Of a DNA stretch of 64,000 nucleotides, positions 26,872-38,908 are shown in pieces. The DNA lies in NCBI GenBank assembly GCA_035236585.1, contig CP141132.1:63833880-63897879 (forward strand). The letters run 5' to 3'. Under the pieces are notes generated by a model that worked only from the letters and a program-made list of their open reading frames with translations, had not been told where the DNA came from and ran no database searches. The DNA comes from Warburgia ugandensis (lineage: Eukaryota; Streptophyta; Magnoliopsida; Canellales; Canellaceae). The translations under genes and the position numbers were made by a program. The stretch's first letter is position 1. Every line of letters starts with the position of its first letter.

Positions 26872-28709
26872 TAGGGTTTCTCTTTTGCTGTCCAACATCA
26901 CAAAATATACTGAGACCCACCTGAAGCCTAACCTTGGACTCTATAGTGTCTCAAAGCACAAGTGGACGACTGAATCCAACCTTTCCAACTAGCTTTTTGA
27001 TGTCGAAGACTTTGCAAGAACCGATGTGCGAGTTTGTGATCAATGCTTACCTTTGTTGACAAGATGCCAACCAAAAGATTTCATCATGTAACCTTTCACA
27101 TTTTGGCCACCAGTCAAACCATTTAAGTATCTAAACTGTACTCCTATGACCACCAGCTACTAGCTACAGCCACAAGGTTATAAATTAAGCATAGGAAGCA
27201 ATTTGAAAGGACTTGTGCAGTGCGCGGAGTAGATACATTCCCACCTGTAACATTACTTTTGGCCTTCAGACATGCAGGTAACCCCTTGCAAAAAAGTTGT
27301 TCTTAAACTAGTTTTCCAGTCCCTTGAGTAGACTCAGATTAAATAATACGTGATTGTCTAGATTGAGTAGTTCCAAAATCAACAGATAGGGAGGGTTATA
27401 CAGATATACACGTAAACATCTTTAAGCAAGTTGCAAACAAATTTGAAAGAGACGGGAATGTAAAGCAGTGTATTGGATTACTATGAAGTATGAACTAATA
27501 TGATAATAGAAAGTAAATATCCAAATGCACCATTTTACTAATAAACAGATCTAAAATAACAAAGCATGGAATATATGGATCAATTTACTTGTAATGCAAC
27601 ATAAACTCTGATGATCCCACCATCTTAACATACTCTATGAAAAATATCCAGATGAGAGACTTTTAAGGGTCATAAGCTAAACTAGAGCATGTTTGAGTGA
27701 ATGACTCTATGGGAAACTTAATTTAGTAATAATTAAATATTTTATTTTGTTCTACATTTAGTAGACTTGAAGAGAAAAGTAGAATGCCCATAGAGCTGCA
27801 GAAACAACTTTTCATTGTGAGGAGGTTGCACTAAACAGAAACTCAAGGGATTGGGCTTGATCTGATTCACTTTAATGGCAGGGCTGAATTGACATTTAGT
27901 TACTTTATAGTATTGCCACAATGACGACTATTGCACTTGGAATCATAATTAATTCAAGTTCCCTATTAGCATTGCACCTTGCTTCCATTTAGTAGACAAT
28001 TGTTGCTAATAAAGAACTATCTCCTATTAATTTTTTTTATTTTTTATTTTTTATTCAAGGAGTTTGATTCCATTTTAGTAATTCTAAAGGAGTATGTCTA
28101 TGCATTTAAATATTCCAAGTATGTAATTCATATATTTCTAGACATACTTGAATCTATGTACATAAAACTTAAGAAGCTCATTTTTTAATTCAAAAGAGAA
28201 TGTTTTCACAATTTTTTGCATAAACTTATCATTACTCACAAGTGATCCTACTTCAACTTTAAATACCTAAAGTTTGAACTAACCTAATCAACCATGATCT
28301 TATTGACTTGTGAGTTGTGACAAAAACCTCCACCAAACCTCCCTCCCTTACCCATTAATTTGTTCAGTTCACTCCAAATGATGCTTCCTACAATATTTCA
28401 TGTTCATTTGCAATGATGTTTCCATCATTTTCTCCTTGATTCCAAAGCTCTTTGCACTCCCCACTATCTCTTTTAGATCCCCCCTCCTTGCTTTTGTATT
28501 GCTTTTAGCATTCCCTTCCAGCTCTAACAGCTATGGGTAAACTTAATTAATGGGATGCAAATGAATAGTTTATTTTATCTCAAACTTTAATTTTTCTCAT
28601 ATATATATATATATATATATATTTAATCTTATTAGAAGAATTTGGAGAAACCGTACAAAATATAATTGTTATGTAATTTATAGTCCAATTTATTTCAATA
28701 ATTTCAAGT
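26872..28709. other. Non-coding stretch, nothing recognised
   Basis: No retroelement motif or gene. On the minus strand 27130-27050 holds a short open frame ending at a GGTAAGC that looks like a splice donor, but I could not match it to a known protein. A (TA)n tract lies at 28600-28622. Confidence 0.3.
28600..28622. repeat. (AT)n microsatellite
   Basis: Short pure AT dinucleotide run, flanked by TTTTTCTC and TTTAATC. Confidence 0.9.
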
Positions 28710-28725
28710 CCAATTTTGGAACATT
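28710..28725. repeat. Left target-site duplication of RTE copy C
   Basis: CCAATTTTGGAACATT, identical over 16 bases to 31876-31891 at the other end of the element. Confidence 0.9.
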
Positions 28726-31700
28726 AACTCCTCCTACATGGTTCTAGTTATGTATGGTTTTCTCATAGCTAGTCCCAAGCTTTGATAAAGGAGGGTTTTG
28801 CATTCGGTTCTAGCTAGCAAGGAAAATCCATGGCAAACCTCAGGCATGAATCAAGTTATGACATTTTCTCAAGCTAGGGCATTTTTCGTAAGCGACGCAT
28901 TGCAACGGATCCTAACTGCTGTGGAAAATGGACAAGGGTTGCCAGGGAATTTCTTTGAAAGCAATGTGTTGCATTGAATGCTACTGTAGTGGAAAATAGG
29001 CAAGGGCTAGTAGAACATTCCCTTGGAAGCAACACGTTGCATCAGAACCCAGGTGCAATGGAAAGTATGAATGAGTTCCCACGCCATTTGAGAAGTGCGT
29101 GGGTAAATAGGCTACGTCAAGAAAACAAGATTTGTAATGCTACATGAAATATAGGACACAATGACATGTAAGAGTCTAGAGTTAGTGGATATGATCAAAC
29201 GTAGAAGAGTTAACATCGCGTGTATTCAAGCAACCAAGTGGAAAAGGACTAAAACTAGAGAAATTGATGGGTATAAGCTCTAGTACATAGGAAAGGTCAA
29301 TAATAGAAATAATGTAGGGATAGTAGTAGATAATGAATAAAGGATAAAGTTATAGACGTTAAAAAAAATAGTTATAGAATTATGTAAATAAAACTTGCTC
29401 TAGGAGAGTATCATAAATGTCATTAGTGCATATGCACCACAAGTAGGATTAGAAGATAGAATCAAGAGATAGTTCTAAGAAGATATGGAGGGAGTCATGC
29501 AAGACATTCCCAACACATAGGGGATATTTATAAGACCAAATTTTAATGGTCATGTAGGAAAGAAAAAAGAAGCATATGGTATGATACATGGGGTATGGTA
29601 TTAGTGAAAGAAATAAGATGGGGGATGCTATACTCGATTTTTCCTTGGCATATAACCTAGCTATATCAAACACATACTTTAAGAAGAGGGATGAACACTT
29701 ACTAACCTTTTAAAATGAACAATATAAAAACAAATTGACTTTTTCCTACTTAAGAATGTAGAAAGATCAATATGTAAGGATTGTAAGGTGATACTTAGTG
29801 AGAGTCTAACCTTACAATATAGATTAATGGTTATGGATGTCTATGTTAGAGAATGAATAAGTGGAAATGAACTTAATAGGTGTTCTAAAACTACATGGTG
29901 GAACTTGAAAGGAGAGAACATAACATCATTTACAAACATGTTAATAGTAGAAGGAAACTGAAACAATGAAACAGAAGTAGACACCATGTAAATTAATGTG
30001 GCCATGTCCACTAAAAATGTGCCAAAAGATGCCCTAAGAGTATCTACATGTAAAGGCAGCCAACAAAGGAAACTTTGTGGTAGAGTGAAAAGTGAAAAAA
30101 AGTTATTAAAGAGAAACACGAGCATTTTAAAGCATGGCTAAGAGCTAAAAATAACAAAAACTTTGAGCAATATAAGAATGTTAAAAAGGTTGCTAAGAGT
30201 ATAGTAAGTGAGGCTAAACTTAAGGCATAGGTGAGAAAGATGTGTATAAATTGGCAAAAGTAAGAAAAAGGAAGAGTAAGGACTTAGACCACATTAAGTG
30301 TATTAGAAGTGATGACCAAAGGGTACTATTCAAAGATGATGAGATCAAACAAAGATGGAAAGTTATTTTCAAAAATTGTTAAATACAATTATCCTGAGAA
30401 TATAGGGATTGAAAGTACCATAAACCCAAACAATATTGGACATTATAGATATGACCATAGGATTAGAATACCTGAAGTGAATGAGGCCTTAAGAAAAATG
30501 AAATCATGAAAAGCTCTATGGGTTGATGGTATACCAATAGAGGTTTGGAAGTATATGGGAGATACTAGGGTAGTTTGGTTGACAAAATGGTTTAACAAGA
30601 TTGTAAAATCAAGAAAAAATTGGGTGAATGGAGGAAGAGCTTTATTGTACCAATTTACAAGAATAAAGGAGACTTCATGAGTAGCCTTAGTTATCGTAGG
30701 ATCAAACTTATGAGCTATATCATGAATACGACATGAGACAAGTGTATCGAAGAAGTAGTTTGATTTCATGCCTGGGAGGTCTACTATAGAATATATTTTT
30801 CTATTTAGACAATTGATAGAGAAATATAAGGAGATGAGAAGGGACCTACATATGCTCTTTATTAACTTAGAAAAAGTGTATGATAGGGTCCCTAGAGAGT
30901 TAATATGATGGGTGTTAAGTGAGAAAGGAGTTTCACAAGGGTATATAGTTATAATTAAGGATATGTATGAGGGAGCAATAACAAATGTTAGGACCACTAG
31001 TGCAGAATCGATTATTTTCCTATTACTATAGAATTGAACCAAGGATTTGCGTTGAGCTTGTACCTTTTCATGTTGGTTATGGATGAGTTAACAAAACATC
31101 TACAAGAGGAGATTCCATGGCGCATGTTATTTATAGATGATATAGTTTTGATTGATGAGACAATGGAGGGCATAAACATAGAGGTGGAGTTAAGGAGAGA
31201 TGCATTAGAATCTAAATGATTTAAAATTAGTCTAACTAAGACAAAGTATATGGAAGGCAATTTTATTGAGAAGAGGAGAGGGAGTGAAACACCAGTAAAG
31301 ATTAATAACCAAAGAGTCCCCTAAATGAACACTTCTAATACTTGGGATCCATAATTGATGAGAGCGGAGAGATTGAGAGGGAGGTTACCTAGAGAATCCA
31401 AGTGGATTGTAACAAATGGAGATGTAGCTCTAGAGTATTGTGTGATCAGAAGGTGTCATTCAAACTGAAATGCAAATTTTATAGGATGGTTGTAAGGCCC
31501 AACATACTCTCTGGATCAAAGTATTGGGCAGTTAAGGAAGAACATGTACATAGGATGAGTGTCACTAAAATGCCGATGTTGAGATGGTAGAATTAGAAAT
31601 AAAAACAATAGAGGAAACTTAAGAGTAGTGCCAATACATAATAAGATGAGGGAAATTAGACATCTCCACCATAGACTTAAAAGGGTACCAATTAGAAGGA

Positions 31701-31875
31701 GTGAGGCGATTCAAGTGGAAGGTTCCACAAGGGCAAGGGCATGGATAGAAGTGGTGAGAAAAGATTTAAAAACTTTGGGACTAAATGAATCCTTGACACT
31801 TAATAGAAGGGAATAGAGGAATAAGATTCATGTAACCAATCCCTAATCACGGTAAGGTCTAGATGATGATGATGA
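28726..31875 (+). mobile_element. RTE-type LINE, copy C, full length between target duplications
   Basis: A 3150-bp insertion flanked by a perfect 16-bp direct repeat, so both ends of the family are defined. The order is a leader of about 166 bp, three 68-69-bp tandem units (28892-29090), the endonuclease ('MIKRRRVNIACIQATKW' near 29188-29240, 'SAYAPQVGLEDRIK' 29427-29468), a linker, and the reverse transcriptase. RT pieces are 'IPIEVWKYMGDTRVVWLTK' (30532-30590), 'LFINLEKVYDRVPRELI' (30855-30905) and 'MLFIDDIVLIDETMEG' (31122-31170), where FADD has become FIDD. The C-terminus and the GATGATGATGATGA tail end at 31875. About 950 codons are expected from copy F, and frameshifts and stops disable it. 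RTE elements encode one protein that nicks DNA and copies their RNA in place. Confidence 0.92.
28892..29090 (+). repeat. Three 68-69-bp tandem units in the RTE leader (copy C)
   Basis: Unit starts (GCGACGCATTGC, GCAATGTGTTGC, GCAACACGTTGC) fall at 28892, 28961 and 29029, a spacing of 69 and 68 bp. Each unit contains GGAAAAT or GGAAAGT and AAGGG- or GAGTT-like cores. The same array occurs in copies E and F in the same place. Confidence 0.88.
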
Positions 31876-31891
31876 CCAATTTTGGAACATT
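31876..31891. repeat. Right target-site duplication of RTE copy C
   Basis: CCAATTTTGGAACATT directly follows the GATGATGA tail and is identical to 28710-28725. Confidence 0.9.
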
Positions 31892-32564
31892 GGCCTAATC
31901 CAACCACTAGCGAACATTCTAGTCTCACGAGCTAATATTCCATAGTGCTGGGTGTTCCAAATTAGTCATGGAGTTCACTGCACTCGAATTAAGTTGTACT
32001 AAGGTGATAGTTAGGATGTTTAGTAGGTATTGTTCTCACTATAATGTCCTTATTTTGAAATTTTGAGAGGATGCATAACTTATATATGAATCATGTGATT
32101 TATGAAACTAATCCCCATGCAACCTATGGAGAATCATTCGGGTAACTATCATCTAGTCAATTTCATATTTATATTAAGCACAAAGGAACTTAAATTGTGG
32201 CACCATATAGCATTCTTAGTAAAAACCATGGCGCAATGCTACAAACTTCTATAGAAACAAACACAAAAGTATTATATTCTATTTATTTACTTACTTGAAT
32301 GTGAACCAACATGAAACCAATCACCCTCAATTTTTAACACCTATCGAAGATAAATATTGAGGCAAATATTCATTGGGGGAGCGAGTATCTGCCAAATCTT
32401 GATGCATTCTGATAATTGCCTTTTATAAGGATCTTAATGTCAAGAGAAAACTTTTGGAACTCTGCAGAATGGAATGACCATGTGCCTTACAGAGCTCCTA
32501 TGGCACAAACATGCATTGAATCAATAATTAGAACCATCATATGCCGTCCATTTGCTTAACACAA
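31892..32564. other. Non-coding stretch, nothing recognised
   Basis: Anonymous AT-rich sequence. It would have been continuous with the sequence left of 28710 before copy C was inserted. Confidence 0.4.
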
Positions 32565-34185
32565 TCATCATCATCATCAAAGCCTTATACGATTAGGGGT
32601 CGGCTACATGAATCTTGTTCCTCCATTCCCATATGTCAAGTGTCATCATGATCATCTAAGCCTTATCCTAATTAGGGACTAGCCACAGGAATCTTGCTTC
32701 TCCATTCCCCTCTATTAAATGTCATGGCTTCATTTAGACCAAAAGTTTTAAAGTCTTTTCTTACCACTTCTATCTACATTCTTTTGGGCCTTCTCCTTGT
32801 CCTTTTAGAGTCTTCAATTTGGATCGACACACTCATTCTATTTGATGCCATTTCGATCTCCATTGGACCTATTAGTACTACCCCTAAGTTTCTCTAATGT
32901 TTCATTTCTAATTCTAACCTTTCTTCTTTTGCCACTCATCCATCTCCATATCTTCATTTCGATTATACTCGTCCTATTTAAATGTTACTCCTTAACTGCT
33001 AAACACTCTGATTAATAGATCACGGTCATCCTTACAGTCATCCTATAGAATTTTCCTTTCAATTGAGTAGCATCCACTGATCACACAAAACTTTAGAGGC
33101 ACATCTCCATTTTTTCTAACCCACTTGGATTCTTGAGAAACATCCCTCTCAATCTCTCCACCCTGAATTATTGATCCCAAGTATTGAAACTCTTTGGGGA
33201 CTTCTTGGTTAAAGTCTTTAATGGTGCTTCACTCCCACTCCTCTCCTTACTAAAATTTCATTCCATACTCTGTCTTAGTTTAGCTAATTGTAAATCATTT
33301 AAACTTTATAACACCTTTTTATAACTCTAGCTTTATGTTTACACCTTTCCTTGTCTTAATCAAAACTATATCATCTGCAAGGAACATGCACCATGGAATC
33401 ACCTTGTGTAGATATTTTGTTAAATCATCCATAACCAATGTGAAAAGCTATGTGCTTAATTTAAATCCTTAGTTCAATCCTATAGTGATAGGGAAATCAC
33501 TAGTCTCTCTGCTAGTGGCCCTAATATTTATTAATGCTCCTTCATACATATCCTTAATTATGTCTATATACCCCCATGAAACCACATTTCTCACCCAATG
33601 CCCACCATTTTAACTCTCTAGGTACCCTATCATAAGCTTTTTCTAAGTCAATAAAGACCATATGGAGGTCCTTCCTCTTCTCTCTATATTTATTTATCAA
33701 TTGTCTAAGTAGACTGCTTGCTACTATACTGCTTTGCTTTCAAAGGAATGCCCTTACCTACTATACTATTGTTAAGTATGGAAAATATTTCCTCTCAACT
33801 TGCCATAAGGTTTGAAAAATAGCTTCCATGGTAGACCTCCCACGCATGAAACCGACCTAGTTTTCTGGTACACATGTCTCATATCGTAGACTCTTCTTAA
33901 TTACTCTCTCCCAAAGTTTCATGGTTGGGTCATAAGTTCGATCCCATGATAATTAGTGTAACTCTTTATGTTTCCTTTATTCTTATAGATTGGTACGATA
34001 GAGCTTTTTCTCCGTTCATCTAGCATTATTTTTTGTGTTTTATGATCTTGTTAAACAAGTTTGTCAACCAAACTACTCTAGTATTTCCCATGTACTTCCA
34101 AACCTCTATTGGTCTACCATCCTCCCTAGGGCCTTTCCTGATCATCTTTTTCAAGGCCTATTTCACTTTGGAATCCTAATCCTTG
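32565..34185 (-). mobile_element. RTE-type LINE, copy D (5' truncated, duplicated 3' end)
   Basis: Minus-strand copy holding the 3' half of the RTE ORF. It begins with the (TCATCA) tail at 32565, and the first roughly 80 bp of the 3' end occur twice (32565-32643 and 32644-32725). The catalytic segment is at about 33350-33410 on the minus strand ('LFADDIV' region, ATCATCTGCAAGGAACATGC on +). The 'EKAYDRVPRELK'-like segment is at 33680-33610. About 110 bp absent from other copies interrupt the RT domain at about 33712-33822. Homology ends at about 34185 inside the linker/finger region, so the 5' half is missing. Non-functional. Confidence 0.85.
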
Positions 34186-36799
34186 GTGCATTGACAACTA
34201 TGCTTGACCTTAATCCACAACTAGAGATCCTTAAGACTTACATGGTACCATCAAAGAATAAATTCCAAATGTGGATAGTTCTCTAAAAGGCCAGCAAATG
34301 CCTTACATAATAGCTCCAAGTATCTAAAAGCATGGATTAGGCAACTTTTGGTATATCCAATGGTTTCACAGCAATAGTGCATTTTCTTATTAGAGAGTCT
34401 TCATTAAGGTGCAGGTTGAGCAATACAGCCTTATGTGTTTGATCCTCAAAAAAATCTACATCAATTGCTTGTAGAACATTATTGTTAAGAAAGAAAAAAA
34501 AGAGAACCAGTACATCAAATTCAAATTGTTTTCTTAGTAAGGAACTGCAAAATAGGATGATGACAAGACATGGACCAAGACACTAACAAAATCGAGATTA
34601 AACTAGGAGAAACTTGACTTGTTTAAATGAAAGTGAAAGATAAGCTTGATAATGTTTGTTATGTCCCAGTAACAACTGTTTGAGAATGTCCAAGGCAGTG
34701 TAGAGGATGAAAAATAGAAATACATTTTCATATATATACAAACACAAAAGTAGTCACACTTCCCAAGCTCCCATAGCTAAGGTATGGCTGGGCATCTCCT
34801 ATTCCTGTCAACCCACTGGTTCTAAAGTTCAATAAGAGCTCTAAATTGAGCATGTGTTTGATAGGAAAGAGTTAGTTGTAAACCTCAGAAACAATCTAAT
34901 TTAAAAATAATCAACTCATTTAGCCAATACACCACTGCAAACATGACCAAGTTGATATCTCTTTTCAGACAATCTTAGTTAATATACCTCAACAAATCTG
35001 ACCAAGCTCAATGCTTCAGGACTTGGACTCACAAGCAACCTAATTAAAATTTAAATAAATCAACTCACTTAGCCAATATACCACTACAAATATCATTGAG
35101 TAAAAATATCTCTTTTTAGACACATCAATTGGCTATTCATATCTTTCACAAATAAAAAAGAGAAAAATAACTAATTATTTATATGATATATATAATCCAA
35201 GATTAAATTCCTGGCTAAAACAAGTCAGAAGACACAAAAACCTTCTATATTTTATTTTTAAATAAATTAAATTTCTTATCATACAACTCGATGATGCTAA
35301 GAAACAGAAGCTATCAAAATATAATTATATAAGGTTGTTTTGCACAAAATAATATATTTGAATAGATGGATATCCCATCCCAATAATTGTTGGTTTCAAT
35401 CCTATGCTGCCACAATAAATGGGAAAGTGGTAAATTTCTTCAGATAAAGCTTGATCATAACAACAACCAAAAACTATTCAGAATCCATTAATACAAGATT
35501 CTTTCGAGACAATGAATATATTTTAAAGGGGAATATTATCAATCTAATCACACCAAGTTGAGTAGTTGGATATCCCATCTTAGGAAATTTTAGTTCATAA
35601 CTTATCATGCCATAATAACACTAGGTAAGCCATATCAATTGCAATATTTTGGAATTAATTACACTAAATGCTACTATCGGCTAGTAGAAGTGACAACTTA
35701 TGTAAATGGTTTGTCTTAAGTCATATTTAAAGTGAATTAGGTCCATTTGAAGTCAATGGTTGCTAACTTGCACCTAGTTCAAGTTGGCAAAAGAGAAGGG
35801 CAAGAAATTTTGAAACATCTGACCAAGAAAGGGATATGGGGAAGAATATTTACTAATCCAACAAGCCAAATATTCAAAGCTATAGATCAAAAGCAATAAA
35901 TAGAGTAATGTTTATAGGAAAATAAAAAAGATTTAAGGTAGAAATGGAAGGTCAATACACGCAATGAAAAGAGAGGTGATAAAATATTTGGAGCAGGTAT
36001 ATAAGAGAAGAATATTAACCTAGAAGGTTAAGGGAAGAAAAGATCCCTTTTACTTTTGTCAAAGCTAAATCCAAACCCTCACTCAAATGAGCTTTGATGT
36101 TGCGAAAGAGAAAGTAAAAGAAATACAAAAGAAGTGAGTCAATGAAGAAGAAGAAATCTTATGAATGAAAAAACATAAACTTCATTTTTAGGTAATGCAG
36201 AGTTACTGTCTAGGATGTTCTCAAATTTCCAATAGATGCACACATGTGGGTGAGTCCATGCAAAGTTGGGGTTTTTATGCATGTCCAACACACCAACCTG
36301 TGCATTTACCACTATGTAGCAAAGAAAATATCAAGGTTTAAATGGTAGGTTTTATTAATCCACAGTGACGTACTAAGTCTAGAGAAAGTAAATACAAAAA
36401 TAGAACACATATGAGATAAAATGGTGTGCTCATTACCAATTGAAATCTTAAGTAAGATATTATTGAAAAATAAAACCTTGGGTGGTTATGAAACCATATG
36501 GAAAAAAATCATAAGTTAACATCAATATTGCTAGGAAGTGTTGGTTTAACCATGCAAAGGTTTAAGTTCCCATGTACTCTATGCATAGATACGAGATAAA
36601 TTGATACTAGCTCATGTATGGTGAGGATGACAAGATCAATATGAAAAAAAAAAATTATAGGACCTTGTAATAACCATCACCTGTGTTTTGTACTTGACAC
36701 TGATATTGTCGAAAGTAAGATACTCATACATAGAGTGAAAAGGGTTCTGCTGTCCACTAAAACACATGCAACCACACATCTCTAGACAAATGAAAATGG
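34186..36799. other. Non-coding AT-rich stretch, nothing recognised
   Basis: No coding domain or repeat boundary seen. Phrases such as AATCAACTCA(C/T)TTAGCCAATA(C/T)ACCACT(A/G)CAAA recur at 34906-34938 and 35058-35090, which suggests a local imperfect duplication. Confidence 0.35.
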
Positions 36800-38908
36800 T
36801 CATCATCCTCAAAGCCTTATCTTGATTAGGGGTCAACTACATGAATCTTGTTCCTCTATTCTCCTCTATCAAGGGTCATTGTCTCATTTAGTTTAAAAAA
36901 TTTCAAATATTTCTCACCACTTCTATCCACATCCATTTGGGCCTTCCTCTTGCCCTTTAGAACCTTCAACATGAATCGACTCACTCCTAACTAATGCCAT
37001 TTTTGGTCCTTGTTGGACATATCCAAAACATCTGTCTACCCTCCTTTATCTTATCACCTATTGGTGCTATTCCTAAGTTTCCTCCAATACTTTTATTTCT
37101 AATTCTATCCTTTCTTGTCATGTCACTCATCCATCTCAACATCCTCATTTAATCTATGTCATCCTATGTACATGTTCCTTAACTGCCCAACACTCTGATC
37201 CATAAAGCATGACTGGCCTTACAGTCATCCCATAGAATTTTCCTTTTAATATGATTAACACATTTCCATTTGTTCAAACTCACATGGATTTTCTAGGTAA
37301 AATCCCTCTAAATGTCTCCTCTCATGGATTATATATCCCAAACATTGAAAGTGATCTTTTTTAGGACTTCTTTGTCATTAATCTTTGCTGGTACTTCACT
37401 CCCACTACTCTTCTTATTAAAATTATTTCATACATTCTATATTAGTTCATTTAATTTTAAATCCTTTGGACTTTATAGCATCTCTCCACAACTCTAACTT
37501 TATGTTTAAGCCCTTTCTTGTCTTATCAATCAAAACTATGTCATTTGCAAATAACATGGACCATAAAATCTCCTTGTATAAATGTTTTGTTAACTCCTCT
37601 ATAACTAACGTGACAAGGTACAGACTTAATGTAGATCCATGTTGCAATCTTATAGTGATAGGGAAATCACCAGTCTTCCACTAATGATCCTAACATTTGT
37701 TATTGCTTCTCATACATATCCTTAATTATGTCTATATACCCTTGTGAAACCCTTTTCTCACCCAACACCTACCATATAACTCTATAGGAATCCTATCATA
37801 AGCTTTTTCTAAGTTAATAAAGACCATTTGGGAGTCCTTCCTCCTCTCCTTATTCTTATCCATCAATTGTTTATGTAGGAAAGTAATTTCCATAGTAGAC
37901 CTCTCAGGCATGAAACCAAGGAGGTTTTCCAATGCACTCATCTCATGTCATAGCCTATTCTCAATTACTCTTTCCCAAAGTTTCATGGTATAGCTCATAA
38001 GTTTGAAATAATTATAACTAGTGCAACTCTGTATTCTCTTTTATTCTTATAAATTGGTTTGATAGAGCTTTTCTTTATTCATTTGACATTTTCCTTGATT
38101 CTATAATCTTGCTAAACAAATTTGTCAACCAAATGACTCTAATATCTCCCATACACATCCAAACCTCTATTGGTATACCATTGTGCCCCAGGGCATTTCC
38201 ACATTTTATCTTTTTCGAGGTATCTTTCACTTCAATCATGCTAATCCTACAGTCATATCAATATAGTCTAATGTTATTTGCATTTATGGTTCTTTTAATC
38301 TCTATATTCTCAGGAAATTTATCATTTAGCAATTTTTAAAAGTAATTTTCAGACCTTTGATTGACCTAGTAATCTTTGACTAGTACCCTTTGATCATCAC
38401 TTTTAATGCATTTAACATGATCTAAGTCCTTACTCTTTTGTTCTCTTATTTTTTGCAAGTTTGAACACATCTCTCTCCTTCTCTTGACCCTAATCTATAA
38501 TAGAGATCATCACACACCTTGAGTTTAGCCTCACTCACTGCCCTTTCAGCCATCTTTATAGCATTCTTATATTGCTCATAGTTTTTATTATTTTTAGTTA
38601 TCTGCCATGTTTTAAAACACACATGTTTCTCTTTAATAACTTTTTTCACTCTTTCACTCCATCACCAAGTATACTTGATTAGTTGCCCTTTACTTTTAGA
38701 TACTTCTAAAACGTCTTTTACCACTTTGTTAATACACTCCACCATATTAGTTCACATGGTGTTTACTTTTGTTTCATTGCTCCACTTTCCTTCTACCATC
38801 AAGTTGTTTGTGAATGATGTTATCTTCTCACCTTTTAATTTTTAACACTTAGTTTTTGGACCCATATTTAGTTCATTTTCTTTCTTTCATCTCTTAATAT
38901 AAATATCC
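36800..38908 (-). mobile_element. RTE-type LINE, copy E, 3' portion
   Basis: The minus-strand copy starts with the tail CATCATCCTCAAAGCCTTAT. The RT segment at 37647-37447 reads 'STLSLYLVTLVIEELTKHLY' and 'MLFANDIVLIDKTRKG', where FADD is FAND. At 37941-37732 lie 'FMPERSTMEITFLHKQLMD' and 'VFINLEKAYDRIPIELYG'. At 38649-38446 lies the linker 'NNKNYEQYKNAIKMAERAVSEA' (shown only in part here). The copy is interrupted at 38908 by a 2.6-kb insertion and resumes at 41484. Stops and frameshifts throughout. Confidence 0.88.
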
